NCBI GenBank assembly: GCA_031359995.1 | Contig: JANMAT010000081.1 | Span: forward strand, 12,425-76,424 | Direction: 5' to 3' | From: JANMAT01 sp031359995 | GTDB taxonomy: Bacteria > Actinomycetota > Acidimicrobiia > Acidimicrobiales > Ilumatobacteraceae | Length of the DNA: 64,000 bases | Shown here: one piece after another, positions 31,586 through 43,117 of the stretch | How positions within the stretch are numbered: the stretch's first letter is position 1 | How the letters are laid out: every line of letters starts with the position of its first letter | The notes under the pieces: model-generated | What the model was told of the DNA's origin: nothing | What the model saw: only the letters and a program-made list of their open reading frames with translations | The model's database searches: none | Program-made: the position numbers and the translations under genes

Positions 31586-32955
31586 CGGGCGCCGCCGGGC
31601 ACCAGACCGCACACCACGAGCGCCTCGGCCAGGGTGTCGACCCGGCGCAGCCGCAACCCCTCGACCCCGTGGGGAGCGCTGCTGGGCACGACCGCCTTGT
31701 CGAACCCGAGACGGGCCGCCTCTCCCAGCCGGCGGGGCAGTTGGGCCACCTGGCGCAGCTCGCCGCCCAGACCGACCTCGCCGCAGGCGACCAGGCCGTC
31801 GGGCAGCGCCTTGCCGGACATGGCCGACGCCAGCGCCAGGCAGATGGCGAGGTCGGCCCCCGGCTCGGTCAGGCGCACCCCACCGACCACCGACACGTAC
31901 ACGTCGGCGGCGCCCGACGGCAGCGCGGCCCGGTTCTCGAGCACGGCCAGCAACATGGCCAACCGGCCGTTGTCGAGACCCTGGGCCGAGCGACGGGGCA
32001 TGCCCAGCGCCGACGGCGTCACCAGCGCCTGCACCTCGACCATGAGCGGCCGCTGGCCCTCGAGCGTAGGCACGACGGCGCACCCCGGCAGGCCCGCCCG
32101 ACGGTCGGACAGGAACAGGCTGCTGGGATCGGCCACGCCGACCAGACCCTCTTCGCGCATCTCGAACAGACCGAGCTCGGACGTGGGCCCGAAGCGGTGC
32201 TTCGACGCCCGCAGCAACCGCAGCGCGTGGTGCCGGTCGCCCTCGAAGGCGAGCACGGTGTCGACCACGTGCTCGAGCACGCGCGGCCCGGCCAGGCCGC
32301 CGTCCTTGGTCACGTGGCCGACGAGCAGCACGGGCACGCCCCGCCGCTTGGCTTCCTGCACGAGCCGATGGGCGCACTCTCGCACCTGCACCACCGAGCC
32401 GGGCGCCGAGCCGAGCTCGGGATCGGACACGGTCTGGATGGAGTCGACCACGACCAGCTCGGCATCGGTGGAGGCCATGGCCGCCAGCACGTGCGGGAGG
32501 GCGGTCTCGCTGGTGAGCAGCAGCGTGGGCTGGAGCGCACCGAGCCGCTCAGCCCGCGACCGCACCTGCTGGCGGCTCTCCTCGGCCGACACGTAGAGCA
32601 CGCGCTGGCCCAACGCCGCCCGGGCGGCCAGCACCTGCAGCAGCAGCGTGCTCTTGCCGATGCCCGGCTCACCACCCAGCAGCGTGACCGACCCGGGCAC
32701 GAGACCGCCGCCGAGCACCCGGTCGAGCTCGGCGACACCCGAGGGCACGGGCGCCCCGGCGGTGGCGTCGACCTCGGTGATGGGGATGGGCGGCTCCACC
32801 GCGGGCAGGCCCGCCGGCGCTCCGGCGCGCCCACCGACCACTTCCAGGTCTTCGACGAGGCTGTTCCACTCGCCACAGCTGGCGCAGCGGCCAGCCCACT
32901 TCGGTTGGGTGGTGGCGCAGGAGCTGCACCGGAAGACGGTCTTGAGTCGGGCCAC
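31570..32955 (-). CDS. radA: DNA repair ATPase RadA (Sms)
   Basis: 461 residues. Four-Cys zinc finger (C10, C13, C24, C27 in VFRCSSCATTQPKWAGRCASCGEW), RecA-like ATPase with Walker A GGEPGIGKST, the RadA motif as KHRFG (usually KNRFG), and a C-terminal Lon-like domain (YVSVVGGVRLTEPGADLAICLALASA, VACGEVGLGGELRQV). RadA promotes branch migration in recombination. GTG 32955 fits the zinc-finger spacing and lies 7 nt after TAGCGT; GTG 32964 overlaps that hexamer. disA lies further along the same strand. Confidence 0.94.
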   Translation of the reverse strand: MARLKTVFRCSSCATTQPKWAGRCASCGEWNSLVEDLEVVGGRAGAPAGLPAVEPPIPITEVDATAGAPVPSGVAELDRVLGGGLVPGSVTLLGGEPGIGKSTLLLQVLAARAALGQRVLYVSAEESRQQVRSRAERLGALQPTLLLTSETALPHVLAAMASTDAELVVVDSIQTVSDPELGSAPGSVVQVRECAHRLVQEAKRRGVPVLLVGHVTKDGGLAGPRVLEHVVDTVLAFEGDRHHALRLLRASKHRFGPTSELGLFEMREEGLVGVADPSSLFLSDRRAGLPGCAVVPTLEGQRPLMVEVQALVTPSALGMPRRSAQGLDNGRLAMLLAVLENRAALPSGAADVYVSVVGGVRLTEPGADLAICLALASAMSGKALPDGLVACGEVGLGGELRQVAQLPRRLGEAARLGFDKAVVPSSAPHGVEGLRLRRVDTLAEALVVCGLVPGGARQPTR

Positions 32956-32962
32956 GCCCGGC

Positions 32963-32968
32963 ACGCTA
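32963..32968 (-). promoter_or_regulatory. -10 element TAGCGT of radA
   Basis: TAGCGT ends 7 nt before GTG 32955. Confidence 0.55.
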
Positions 32969-33015
32969 CGCAGGGGGTGCCGCAGAGTTGCGGACGGTCG
33001 CGCCGCGCCGCGCGG

Positions 33016-33855
33016 TCAGCGCACGAACGGCGACGGTGCCGGTCGGGCCCGGCGGCTGCGCCGCCGGCGGTGCACCACGATCGCCGCCACCCCACCGCCC
33101 AGCACCACCAGCACGGCCCACGCGACGAGCCCGATGCGGGCCAACCGGCTGCGGCTGCGGGCGTCGAGGGCCCGCTGGTCGCGCTGCTCGAACGCGGCCT
33201 GCAGGTCGGCCTTCGCGCCGCCACGCAGGTCGGGGTTCCAGCTCACGGTCGTGCCGTCGGCGCTCACCGTCCCGTTCGACGACACGACGCGGCCGGGCAG
33301 CTGCGCCACGAGCGTCACGTGGAGCCCTTCGCCCACGTCACCGGTGATGCGGTCCGACAGCGCCGCCTGCCCGCCGAGCACCTCGGTGAGCTGGGTGTCG
33401 CCCAGCGCCGCCACCCCGTCGATGCCCGCCGTGGCCTGCACCGCGGAGCGCACGGTGGCGAAGCTGCGGGTGAGGTCGAGCTGCACCCCGGTCAGCGGTC
33501 CCCCCGCCCCCGACAGCTCGCCGAGCACCGTGGCCGCCTGCTGGGGCGTCACGAACGGCTTGGTGAGGGTGAGCGACTGCCCGCCGTCGGATGCCGCCGT
33601 GGGTCCGTCCACCGTCCAGCCGGCGGCGCGGATGTCGTCGAGGCGCAGGTCGCTCAACACGGCGGGCACCTTGGCCAGCAGCTCGGCGTCAGCCAGCGCG
33701 GTCATCGTGACCTGACCGGAGCCGTCGTCGTTCATCGTCACCATGGCGGTGACGTCGAGCCGGCACCCGGCCAGCACCGTCACGGCCAAGGCGAGCGCGA
33801 GGAAGCGCCCCCAGCGGGCGACGGGGCGACGGAGCGGACGCATGCGAGCGCTCAT
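33016..33855 (-). CDS. LppM-like (DUF3153) lipoprotein
   Basis: 279 residues. Lipobox in ALAVTVLAGCRLDVT; the mature start (C-R-L-D-V-T-A-M-V-T-M-N-D-D-G-S-G) and the pattern of a beta-rich domain followed by a C-terminal membrane segment (LARIGLVAWAVLVVLGGGVAAIVV) and Arg-rich tail match the LppM/DUF3153 family of actinobacteria. In Mycobacterium LppM is a surface lipoprotein involved in macrophage entry; here its role is unknown. It lies 41 bp downstream of the Thr/Pro-rich membrane protein gene. Confidence 0.78.
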   Translation of the reverse strand: MSARMRPLRRPVARWGRFLALALAVTVLAGCRLDVTAMVTMNDDGSGQVTMTALADAELLAKVPAVLSDLRLDDIRAAGWTVDGPTAASDGGQSLTLTKPFVTPQQAATVLGELSGAGGPLTGVQLDLTRSFATVRSAVQATAGIDGVAALGDTQLTEVLGGQAALSDRITGDVGEGLHVTLVAQLPGRVVSSNGTVSADGTTVSWNPDLRGGAKADLQAAFEQRDQRALDARSRSRLARIGLVAWAVLVVLGGGVAAIVVHRRRRSRRARPAPSPFVR

Positions 33856-33896
33856 CCTGCCAGAGCCGTCCGCCACCGACCCGGCGCGCCCGGACC

Positions 33897-34838
33897 TCAG
33901 CCGGGCGGGGCCGTCGTCGGCGGCGTCTCGGTGGTGGTCGGTGCCACCGTCGTGGGCGCGGCGGTGGTGGGCGCCGGCGTGGTGGGCGCCGGCGTGGTGG
34001 GTGCCGGCGTGGTGGCCACCGTGGGGCTCGTGGTGGTGCCGGCCGGCACCGTCGGCGCCGGTGTGGTCGCCACCGGCACCGTGGTCACGGTGCCCCCGAC
34101 CGTCGCCGGTGCCCGGGTCGTGGTGGTCGTGGCGCGCCGCACCGCGGTGGCGCTGCCGATGGCGTCGGTGGTCGTGGTGACCCGCACCGAACCACCCGGC
34201 GCCACCGTGGTGGTGGGGCCGGCCCCGGTGCCCGCCGCCGCGGCCGAGGTGGTGGTCGTCCCCTCGGTGGTGCTGGTCGTGGTGGCCGCGGCGGCTGTCG
34301 GCTGGGCGGCCACCCCGAGCAGCACGCCGGCAGCGACGCGGGCGGCGCGCGCCGCGATCGACTGGCGGTCCTGGGCGGCGAGGCCGTTCGTGGCCGCAGG
34401 CGGAATGGTCAAGGGGGTGTCGCCGCGTCGCTCGGTGACACCGAGCACCAACGGCACCGAGGGGCGCGCCGCCCACGACTGCGGCGACCCCAGCACCGCG
34501 GTGGTGGCCAGCACGCCGAGGGCCACGCCGACGGCGATGAGCACCGTCTCGCACGCCACCGCACTGGTGGTCGGTTCGGGGCGGAACGTGCCCCGCCACA
34601 CCAGGCGGGCCATCCGCACGAGGATCGCCCCGACCAGCGGCCACACCAGCACCCAGGCCAGGAACACACGGGTGTGCGACAGCATCCAGCCCACCGCCAC
34701 GACGGCGGCGGCGGCGGCGGCGCAGAACCCGGCGCGGGCCAGCGCCGGACGCACCCAGTCCTGCCGGGAGGGGGCGTCGGCGGTCATCGGCGGGCCGTCC
34801 CGGGGCGCGTCGACCCGCACGACGGGGCGGTCGAGCAC
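33897..34838 (-). CDS. membrane protein with long Thr/Pro-rich tail
   Basis: 313 residues. The N-terminal part has four predicted membrane segments (ARAGFCAAAAAAVVAVGWML, VFLAWVLVWPLVGAILVRM, TVLIAVGVALGVLATTAVL and a later Ala-rich one). The final 130 residues are almost only Thr, Pro, Ala and Val, including four nearly identical TPAPT units encoded by 15-bp tandem repeats near 33960-34010. Low-complexity tails of this type usually span the cell wall. No family recognised. GTG 34838 assumed; ATG 34787 (MTADAPS) is also possible. Confidence 0.65.
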   Translation of the reverse strand: MLDRPVVRVDAPRDGPPMTADAPSRQDWVRPALARAGFCAAAAAAVVAVGWMLSHTRVFLAWVLVWPLVGAILVRMARLVWRGTFRPEPTTSAVACETVLIAVGVALGVLATTAVLGSPQSWAARPSVPLVLGVTERRGDTPLTIPPAATNGLAAQDRQSIAARAARVAAGVLLGVAAQPTAAAATTTSTTEGTTTTSAAAAGTGAGPTTTVAPGGSVRVTTTTDAIGSATAVRRATTTTTRAPATVGGTVTTVPVATTPAPTVPAGTTTSPTVATTPAPTTPAPTTPAPTTAAPTTVAPTTTETPPTTAPPG

Positions 34839-34945
34839 GGGTGACCGGTAGGACGACGGGGACGGATGGACATCACGGCTCTCCCCGCCAGTGTGTCATC
34901 GCCACCGGCTGGTGGTGCTGGCGCCCCGACACATCGACGGGACCA

Positions 34946-34979
34946 GGTGGGTGTGGGGCCCCAGGCGGCCACACCCACC
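34946..34979 (-). terminator. hairpin terminator after the LPRTG protein gene
   Basis: GGTGGGTGTGG (34946-34956) pairs perfectly with CCACACCCACC (34969-34979), 11-bp stem, 8 bp past the stop codon. Confidence 0.65.
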
Positions 34980-34986
34980 GGTCGGA

Positions 34987-37900
34987 TCAGACGAGCGGGC
35001 GGCGAACGGGTCGGCGCCGACCGACCAGCAGCAGGGTGGCCCCTGCCGCCGTGAGCAACGCACCGAACCGGAGCATCAGGCTCGTGCCGGCGGCGCCGGT
35101 GCGGGGCAGGTTGGCATCGAGCACGGCGACCGTGGTCGGGGTGTCGGTGATCACCTCGGCCAGGACCTGTGCGAACGTGACCTCGGCGGGGGCCACGTTG
35201 TTGGCGGCGACCGGATCGAACCGGCTGCCGGACACGGTGGCCGTGTTCGACACGAGGCCCTGGAGGGCGGCGGCCGACTGCACCACCACCGTGATCGGGG
35301 GCAGCGACTCGCCGACCCCGGCCGACGCCCGGGTGCATCGCACCGTCGTGGTGCCCGTGCAGGCCCAGCCGTCACCGGATGCCGACACCAGCGTCAGCCC
35401 GGCCGGCAACGGGTCGAGGACCACCAGGTCGGTGGCCACCGACGGCCCGTTGTTGTCGACGGTGAGCACGTACACCAGCTGCTGGCCGGCGGTGGGGGCG
35501 CCCGGCGAGACCGAGTTGCCGATGGCCAGGTCGGCCACGACCATCGCCTGGTCGACGGTGTCGGTGTCGGTCACCTCCCGCTCCTGGCGGTTGGCGAACC
35601 CGCGTGTCGTGACGACGTTGCGGTAGGTGCCGGCGGCCAGATCGGTGTTGGTCACCGTGTGCGTGGCCGTGCAGGTGACGGTGGCGCCGGGGGCCAGGGT
35701 CGCCACCGGAGCGGCCGGTGTGCAGGTTCCGAGGGTGACGCCGGCCTGCTCGCTGACGCCGACGTTGGCGAGCGTGACGGTGCCGTTGTTGGTCACCACG
35801 ATCGAGTAGGCCAGCGTGCTGTTCAGCACGTACGGCCCCGTCGAGGTCACCGTCTTGGTGACCACGATGCTCGGGTTGTACGGCAGGGTGACGGTGTCGT
35901 CGTCGGCGGCGACGATGTCGTCCTCCGGGTTCTCCACGTCACCATTGGGTCCTTCGCCCGACGCGGTCGCCAGGTTGGTGTAGCTGCCGTCGTCGATGTC
36001 GCCCTGGGTCACCGTGTGGGTGGCCGTGCAGGTGAACGACGCGCCGGGGGCGAGCGATCCGCCGAGCACCACGGCGTCCACGGCTACGGCGGCCACCTTG
36101 GTCAGGCCGGCACCCGCGGCCGGCGTGCAGTCATCGAGGTCGGCGAAGTCGTCGGTGACGTGCAGGTTGGTGAGGGTGACGTCGCCGTTGTTGGTGACCT
36201 CGATGGTCCAGGTGATCACCGAGCCCACCGTGTAGCCGCCGACGGGCGGGGCCGGCGTTGCCGCCACCCGCTTGTCGACGACGAGGCTGCCCACCGTCTC
36301 TTCGCGGGCGATGGCGGTGGCCGTGGCCGACACCGGCTTCGTGCTGTCGCTGTCGGCCGTGGCCGTGTTGACGAAGCTGCCGTCGTCCACGTCGGCCTGG
36401 TTCACCACGTGCACGGCCGTGCACGTGAGCGCGGCGGCGGGGGCGAGGGTGAACTCGTCGACCTGGGCACCGGCGGCTTCAGGGTCGCAGTCGAGCGTGC
36501 CCGCCAGCGGGTCGCTGACGCTCACGTTCTGGAGCGTGGTGGTGCCCGTGTTGGTGACGGTGACCGTGAAGGCGACCTCGTCGCCGGGGGCGGCGTACGG
36601 GCTGCCGGAGGCCACCGTCTTGACGATCGACATCGCGGGCAGCGGGGCGCCCTCCACCGTGATCGTGTCGTCGATGAAGACATCGTCGGCGATCGCGGCG
36701 ATGGCGGTGTTGTCGAACTCGCCGGCGTCCATGTCGGCCTGGGTGACGATGTGGGTGGCGGTGCACACCACGGCCTCACCGACGGCCAGGTCGACCGTGT
36801 CCGTCGCCCCTTCCGACGCGGCGTTGCAGTCGATGCCGGTGGCGTTGGCGTCGCTCACCACGACGCCGGCCAGGGTCACGTTGCCGACGTTGGTGACCGT
36901 GAGGGTGAAGGACACGGCCTGGCCGGCGGCCGTGTAGGGCACGCCGGCGGTAGCCGCCTTCACCAGGCTCAGCTCGGGGAGCTGCCACGCGGGAACGACG
37001 ACGTCGTCGCCGGCCGGCTCGGTCTCGTCGGTGGCCACCGTGGCGGTGTTGGTGTAATGACCGGCGTCGAGGTCGGCCTGGGTGACCACGTGGCTGGCCG
37101 TGCAGGTGATGGTGGCGCCGGGCGCCAGGGTCGCCGGCACCACGCCGCAGCTGAGCGGGGCGGTCGGGTCCGTGACGACGGGATGGTGCAGCGTGACGTT
37201 GCCGGCGTTGGTCACCACGACGGCGAACGGCAACACGTCGCCGACGGCGGTGAAGTGGTCGAGCTTGCTGGTGAACGTCTTGGCGATGGTGGCCAGCGGC
37301 GTGGTCGCCAACGTCACCGTCACCTCGTCCGAGACCGGCTGCGCCAGCTCGTCGACCGTCGCGGTGGCCACGTTGAGCACGCGGCCGGCGTCGAGGTCGG
37401 CCTGGGTCACGTCGTGGATCGCGTCGCAGTGCCGCGAGGCGCCCGGCGCCAGCGTGGTGCCGCTGTCGCACTGGATCACGGCGTTCGGGTCGGCCACCGC
37501 CACGCCGTGCACGGTGACGTTGCCGGTGTTGAGGACCGTGATGGCGAAGGTGATGCGGTCACCGACCGCGCTGTACGTCGTGCCCGCCTCGTCGCTCACG
37601 ACCTTGCTCACGTCGATGCCGGGGTTTCGCGCGGCGTCGGTGACCACGGTGTCGCTGACCGTCGGAGCGTTGTCGGCGCCGGCGCGGGCGGTGTTCGAGT
37701 AGCCGCCGCCGTCCAGGTCGACCTGCGTCGTCACGTGGCCCGCAGTGCAGGTGAACGCGGCACCAGGCGCCAGCGAGGCGACGCCGGTCTGCATGCCGAC
37801 AGCAGAGCTGCAGTCGAGGCCGACCGCGTCGGCGTCCGTCACGGCGACGTTGGCCAACGTGACGTTGCCGGTGTTGGTGATCAGGATCTCGTAGCCGAGC

Positions 37901-40125
37901 TCGGCCCCGGTCGCATCGAACGGTGAGGGCCCGCCGACCTGGCTCTTGTCGATGCCGATGGTCGGGTGCTGATCGGCGGCCACGTCGACCTCGGCGGTGG
38001 CCGCCTCGGTCTGGTCGCTGTCGACCGTGGCGGTGTTCAGGTGGTGGCCGGCGTCGATGTCGCCCTGGCTCACCGTGTAGGTGGCCGTGCACGTGACGGA
38101 GGCACCCGGCGCCAGCGTGGCGACCGTGGTCTGGTTGCCCGGCGCGGCGCTGCAGTCGAGCCCAGCGGCCGAGGCATCGGTGACGACGACGTCGGTGAGG
38201 GTCACGTTGCCGTCGTTGGTGGCCACGATCGAGTAGTGGACGACGTCACCGGGGGTGTCGAACAGGAACGAGCCCTTGCCGTCGATGCCATCGTCGACCG
38301 CGGTGACCTGCTTGCTCAGCTGGATGCTCGTGGACTGCACCGCGGTGGCGGTGGCACCGTCGCTCACGGGCTCGGTGGCCCCCGAGTCGGCCGAGGCGGT
38401 GTTGGTGGAGCTGCCGGCGTCAAGGTCGGCCTGGGTCACGGTGTGGGCGCCGGTGCAGGTGATGCTGGCCCCGGCGGCCAGCGAGGCGGCCGGTGCGGCG
38501 GGCGTGCACGACAGCGCGACGGCCGGGTCGCTCACCGTGACATCGGGCAGGGCCACGTCACCGGTGTTGGTCACGACGATGCCGTAGTTGATGACGTCGC
38601 CGACCGTGTCGTACGAGGTGGCGCTCGGGCCGTTGGTCACGCTCGTCACCGACTTCACGATGCTGAGCGAACGCTGCACCAGCACGGCGCGGGTGTCGTC
38701 GTCGGTGGCGTTCACCGCGGGCATTCCCGTGGGCGGGTTCGCCGTCACCGTGGCCACGTTCTTGACCGTGTCGTCGGCGGCGAGCGATGCCTCGGTGACG
38801 GTCTTGGTCGCGGCGCAGGTGACCGTGGCGCCGGGCGGCATCACGAACGTGCCGGCCACCAAGGTGGCGCCGCCGGCCAGGGTGCACGCGCCGATGGTGG
38901 CGTTCGGGTCGCTGACCACGACACCGGTGAGCGTGACGGTGCCGTTGTTGGTGGCGACGACGGTGTAGGCGATCGTGTCGCCCACGTGGAACGGGCCGGT
39001 GGTGGTGGCCGTCTTGGCCAGCGTGATCGAGGCCGTGCGCGCCAGCGTGCTCGTGGCGCCGGCCGACTCGGTGCGGGTGCTGGTCGCGCCGTTCACGTTG
39101 CCGACGTTGCGGTACGCACCCGTGCCGGTGGCGGTGTTCACGTAGGTGGCGTCGGCGTCGAGGTCGGCCTGGGTCACCTTGTGCGACGCGCTGCAGGTGA
39201 TCAGGTCGGCGGGGTGGTTGGCGTTGCCGTCATCGCCCGTGTCGGCCGGGTCGAGCACGGTGGTGTAGCCGTCGGCCAGGTTCGCATCGGTGCCCGCCCC
39301 GTGGGCCGCGTTCTGCGTCGTGAACGTGCACGACGAGATGATGGCGTTCGGATCGGTGATCGTGAACGGCGAGAACAGCAGCGAGCCAGTGTTCAGGGCG
39401 GTGATCGTGTAGGAGATCGTCTGGTTCAACGCGAACGGTCCGCTGTTCGTCTGCGTCTTCGTGATCGTCATGTCGGGGTCGCTGACCCCGGTCTCGGCCG
39501 GATCGATGGCGCACACCATCACCTGGTTGATGACGCCGCTGGTGATGTTCGGATCGAGCCAGTAGGAGCCCGGCGCATCACCACCGAGATCGGTCGTGGT
39601 GTTGCTGACCGGGCGTTCGAAGGTGAAGGTCTTGCCGGCGTTGCCCTTGAGCACGGTGATGCTCGACGCGTAGATCGCGGTGCCGGCGCTGTAGGTCGTG
39701 GCGCTCTTGCGCAGTCCCCTGATGAGGATCGTGCGATGGGTGCCGACGATCCGCAGCGAGAAGGACATGCGACCGCCGACCCCGCTGCCGAAGGTCGCCT
39801 GCGCGTCCGACGCCGGCGACGAGCTCAGGTCGGTGAACTTCACCACGTGGCCCTTGGCGCCGGGGCCGCAGCGGCCGGTCTGGGCCGGGTTGTCGCCCGG
39901 CGTGACCGTGACCGTCTGGGGACCGAAGGTGCCCGTCTGGCCGATGGTCTGCACCTCGTCGTCGGCCGAGGCGGCGCCCTGGGTCACGATCGGCCAGCCG
40001 AGCAGGGCCAGGCCGGCCACGAGCAGGCCGATGGCCACGCCCCGGCTGCGTTGCTGCGGCCCCCGCTGGTGACGACCGCCCCGTCGTCCGTGCGCGCTGC
40101 CGAACCCCGCCTCGACCCGTGCCAT
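34987..40125 (-). CDS. giant LPRTG-anchored surface protein with tandem DUF11/DUF7507-type repeats
   Basis: 1712 residues, the largest gene here. After a signal-anchor (RSRGVAIGLLVAGLALLGWPIVTQGAASA) comes a domain of about 180 residues, then eleven Ig-like repeats of about 115 residues, each with a variant of ITCTATHTVTQADLDAG near its end, then one DUF11-type domain (YVLTVDNNGPSVATDLVVLDPLPAGL). The C-terminus is a sorting signal: NLPRTGAAGTS, a hydrophobic stretch and GRRRPVRR. It should be linked to the wall by a sortase and extend far from the surface, perhaps in adhesion. RBS GAAAGAGG precedes the ATG. Confidence 0.88.
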   Translation of the reverse strand: MARVEAGFGSAHGRRGGRHQRGPQQRSRGVAIGLLVAGLALLGWPIVTQGAASADDEVQTIGQTGTFGPQTVTVTPGDNPAQTGRCGPGAKGHVVKFTDLSSSPASDAQATFGSGVGGRMSFSLRIVGTHRTILIRGLRKSATTYSAGTAIYASSITVLKGNAGKTFTFERPVSNTTTDLGGDAPGSYWLDPNITSGVINQVMVCAIDPAETGVSDPDMTITKTQTNSGPFALNQTISYTITALNTGSLLFSPFTITDPNAIISSCTFTTQNAAHGAGTDANLADGYTTVLDPADTGDDGNANHPADLITCSASHKVTQADLDADATYVNTATGTGAYRNVGNVNGATSTRTESAGATSTLARTASITLAKTATTTGPFHVGDTIAYTVVATNNGTVTLTGVVVSDPNATIGACTLAGGATLVAGTFVMPPGATVTCAATKTVTEASLAADDTVKNVATVTANPPTGMPAVNATDDDTRAVLVQRSLSIVKSVTSVTNGPSATSYDTVGDVINYGIVVTNTGDVALPDVTVSDPAVALSCTPAAPAASLAAGASITCTGAHTVTQADLDAGSSTNTASADSGATEPVSDGATATAVQSTSIQLSKQVTAVDDGIDGKGSFLFDTPGDVVHYSIVATNDGNVTLTDVVVTDASAAGLDCSAAPGNQTTVATLAPGASVTCTATYTVSQGDIDAGHHLNTATVDSDQTEAATAEVDVAADQHPTIGIDKSQVGGPSPFDATGAELGYEILITNTGNVTLANVAVTDADAVGLDCSSAVGMQTGVASLAPGAAFTCTAGHVTTQVDLDGGGYSNTARAGADNAPTVSDTVVTDAARNPGIDVSKVVSDEAGTTYSAVGDRITFAITVLNTGNVTVHGVAVADPNAVIQCDSGTTLAPGASRHCDAIHDVTQADLDAGRVLNVATATVDELAQPVSDEVTVTLATTPLATIAKTFTSKLDHFTAVGDVLPFAVVVTNAGNVTLHHPVVTDPTAPLSCGVVPATLAPGATITCTASHVVTQADLDAGHYTNTATVATDETEPAGDDVVVPAWQLPELSLVKAATAGVPYTAAGQAVSFTLTVTNVGNVTLAGVVVSDANATGIDCNAASEGATDTVDLAVGEAVVCTATHIVTQADMDAGEFDNTAIAAIADDVFIDDTITVEGAPLPAMSIVKTVASGSPYAAPGDEVAFTVTVTNTGTTTLQNVSVSDPLAGTLDCDPEAAGAQVDEFTLAPAAALTCTAVHVVNQADVDDGSFVNTATADSDSTKPVSATATAIAREETVGSLVVDKRVAATPAPPVGGYTVGSVITWTIEVTNNGDVTLTNLHVTDDFADLDDCTPAAGAGLTKVAAVAVDAVVLGGSLAPGASFTCTATHTVTQGDIDDGSYTNLATASGEGPNGDVENPEDDIVAADDDTVTLPYNPSIVVTKTVTSTGPYVLNSTLAYSIVVTNNGTVTLANVGVSEQAGVTLGTCTPAAPVATLAPGATVTCTATHTVTNTDLAAGTYRNVVTTRGFANRQEREVTDTDTVDQAMVVADLAIGNSVSPGAPTAGQQLVYVLTVDNNGPSVATDLVVLDPLPAGLTLVSASGDGWACTGTTTVRCTRASAGVGESLPPITVVVQSAAALQGLVSNTATVSGSRFDPVAANNVAPAEVTFAQVLAEVITDTPTTVAVLDANLPRTGAAGTSLMLRFGALLTAAGATLLLVGRRRPVRRPLV
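35600..39220 (-). repeat. eleven tandem repeats of about 345 bp in the LPRTG gene
   Basis: Each unit encodes one Ig-like domain; the segment for the CTATHTVTQADLDAG motif recurs eleven times with moderate divergence. This region is prone to recombination and to short-read misassembly. Confidence 0.75.
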
Positions 40126-40221
40126 GTGTCCGCCTCTTTCCCTAAGCCGCGATCAAACTTTGTTCCTTTCTTGACATACCCAGTGCTGTTGGTGCGTTCT
40201 TTCACAAGGTGCGGTCGAGTG

Positions 40222-40252
40222 ACCGCACGAAGTAGGCCCGCACGAAGTAGGC
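40222..40252. repeat. 15-bp tandem duplication upstream of the LPRTG gene
   Basis: CGCACGAAGTAGGC occurs twice (40224-40237 and 40239-40252) in the 210-bp gap between clpC and the LPRTG gene; no gene seen in this gap. Confidence 0.5.
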
Positions 40253-40280
40253 GGGGGCCGCAGGGCGGACAATGACAGAA

Positions 40281-40304
40281 GGGCGGCGCCCAGCGGCGCC
40301 GCCC
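40281..40304 (-). terminator. hairpin terminator after clpC
   Basis: GGGCGGCGCC and GGCGCCGCCC form a perfect 10-bp stem with a CAGC loop about 30 bp past the clpC stop. Confidence 0.7.
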
Positions 40305-40334
40305 CTCTCGTCAGGTTCCCGGAACGGGGTCAGT

Positions 40335-42905
<2,571 letters not shown>

Positions 42906-42945
42906 TTGAAAGACCACCTTGTGAGGGACGGTGGGTGTGGGAGGA

Positions 42946-42951
42946 AGTGTA
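42946..42951 (-). promoter_or_regulatory. -10 element TACACT of clpC
   Basis: TACACT stands 40 bp before the GTG start; AAGGTGGT precedes the start as ribosome site, so clpC has a leader unlike many genes here. Confidence 0.4.
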
Positions 42952-43104
42952 TCGGCACGCCTGAACGACCAGCGCGTCGGGGGACCTTTCCCTGAGGCGA
43001 ACCATAGGGGCCGCGGCACCTTCGTGGCCCACCGTGCCAGCACCCCGCGCCACGCCGCCACGGTGACGTCGGGCCGACGGTTCGTTCCGCGGGCCCTCGT
43101 CGCG

Positions 43105-43110
43105 TAGCGT
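43105..43110 (+). promoter_or_regulatory. -10 element TAGCGT of the polyprenyl synthase gene
   Basis: TAGCGT ends 7 nt before GTG 43118. Confidence 0.55.
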
Positions 43111-43117
43111 TGCGCAC

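Noticed and set aside
31669..34851. A 1060-codon plus-strand frame opposite radA, the LppM-like gene and the Thr/Pro-rich gene
   Set aside because: Antisense shadow of coding regions with strong third-position GC; no recognisable motifs.
35600..39220. Regular repeats that might be a CRISPR array
   Set aside because: Units of about 345 bp are coding, in frame, and diverged; no short identical repeats with unique spacers.
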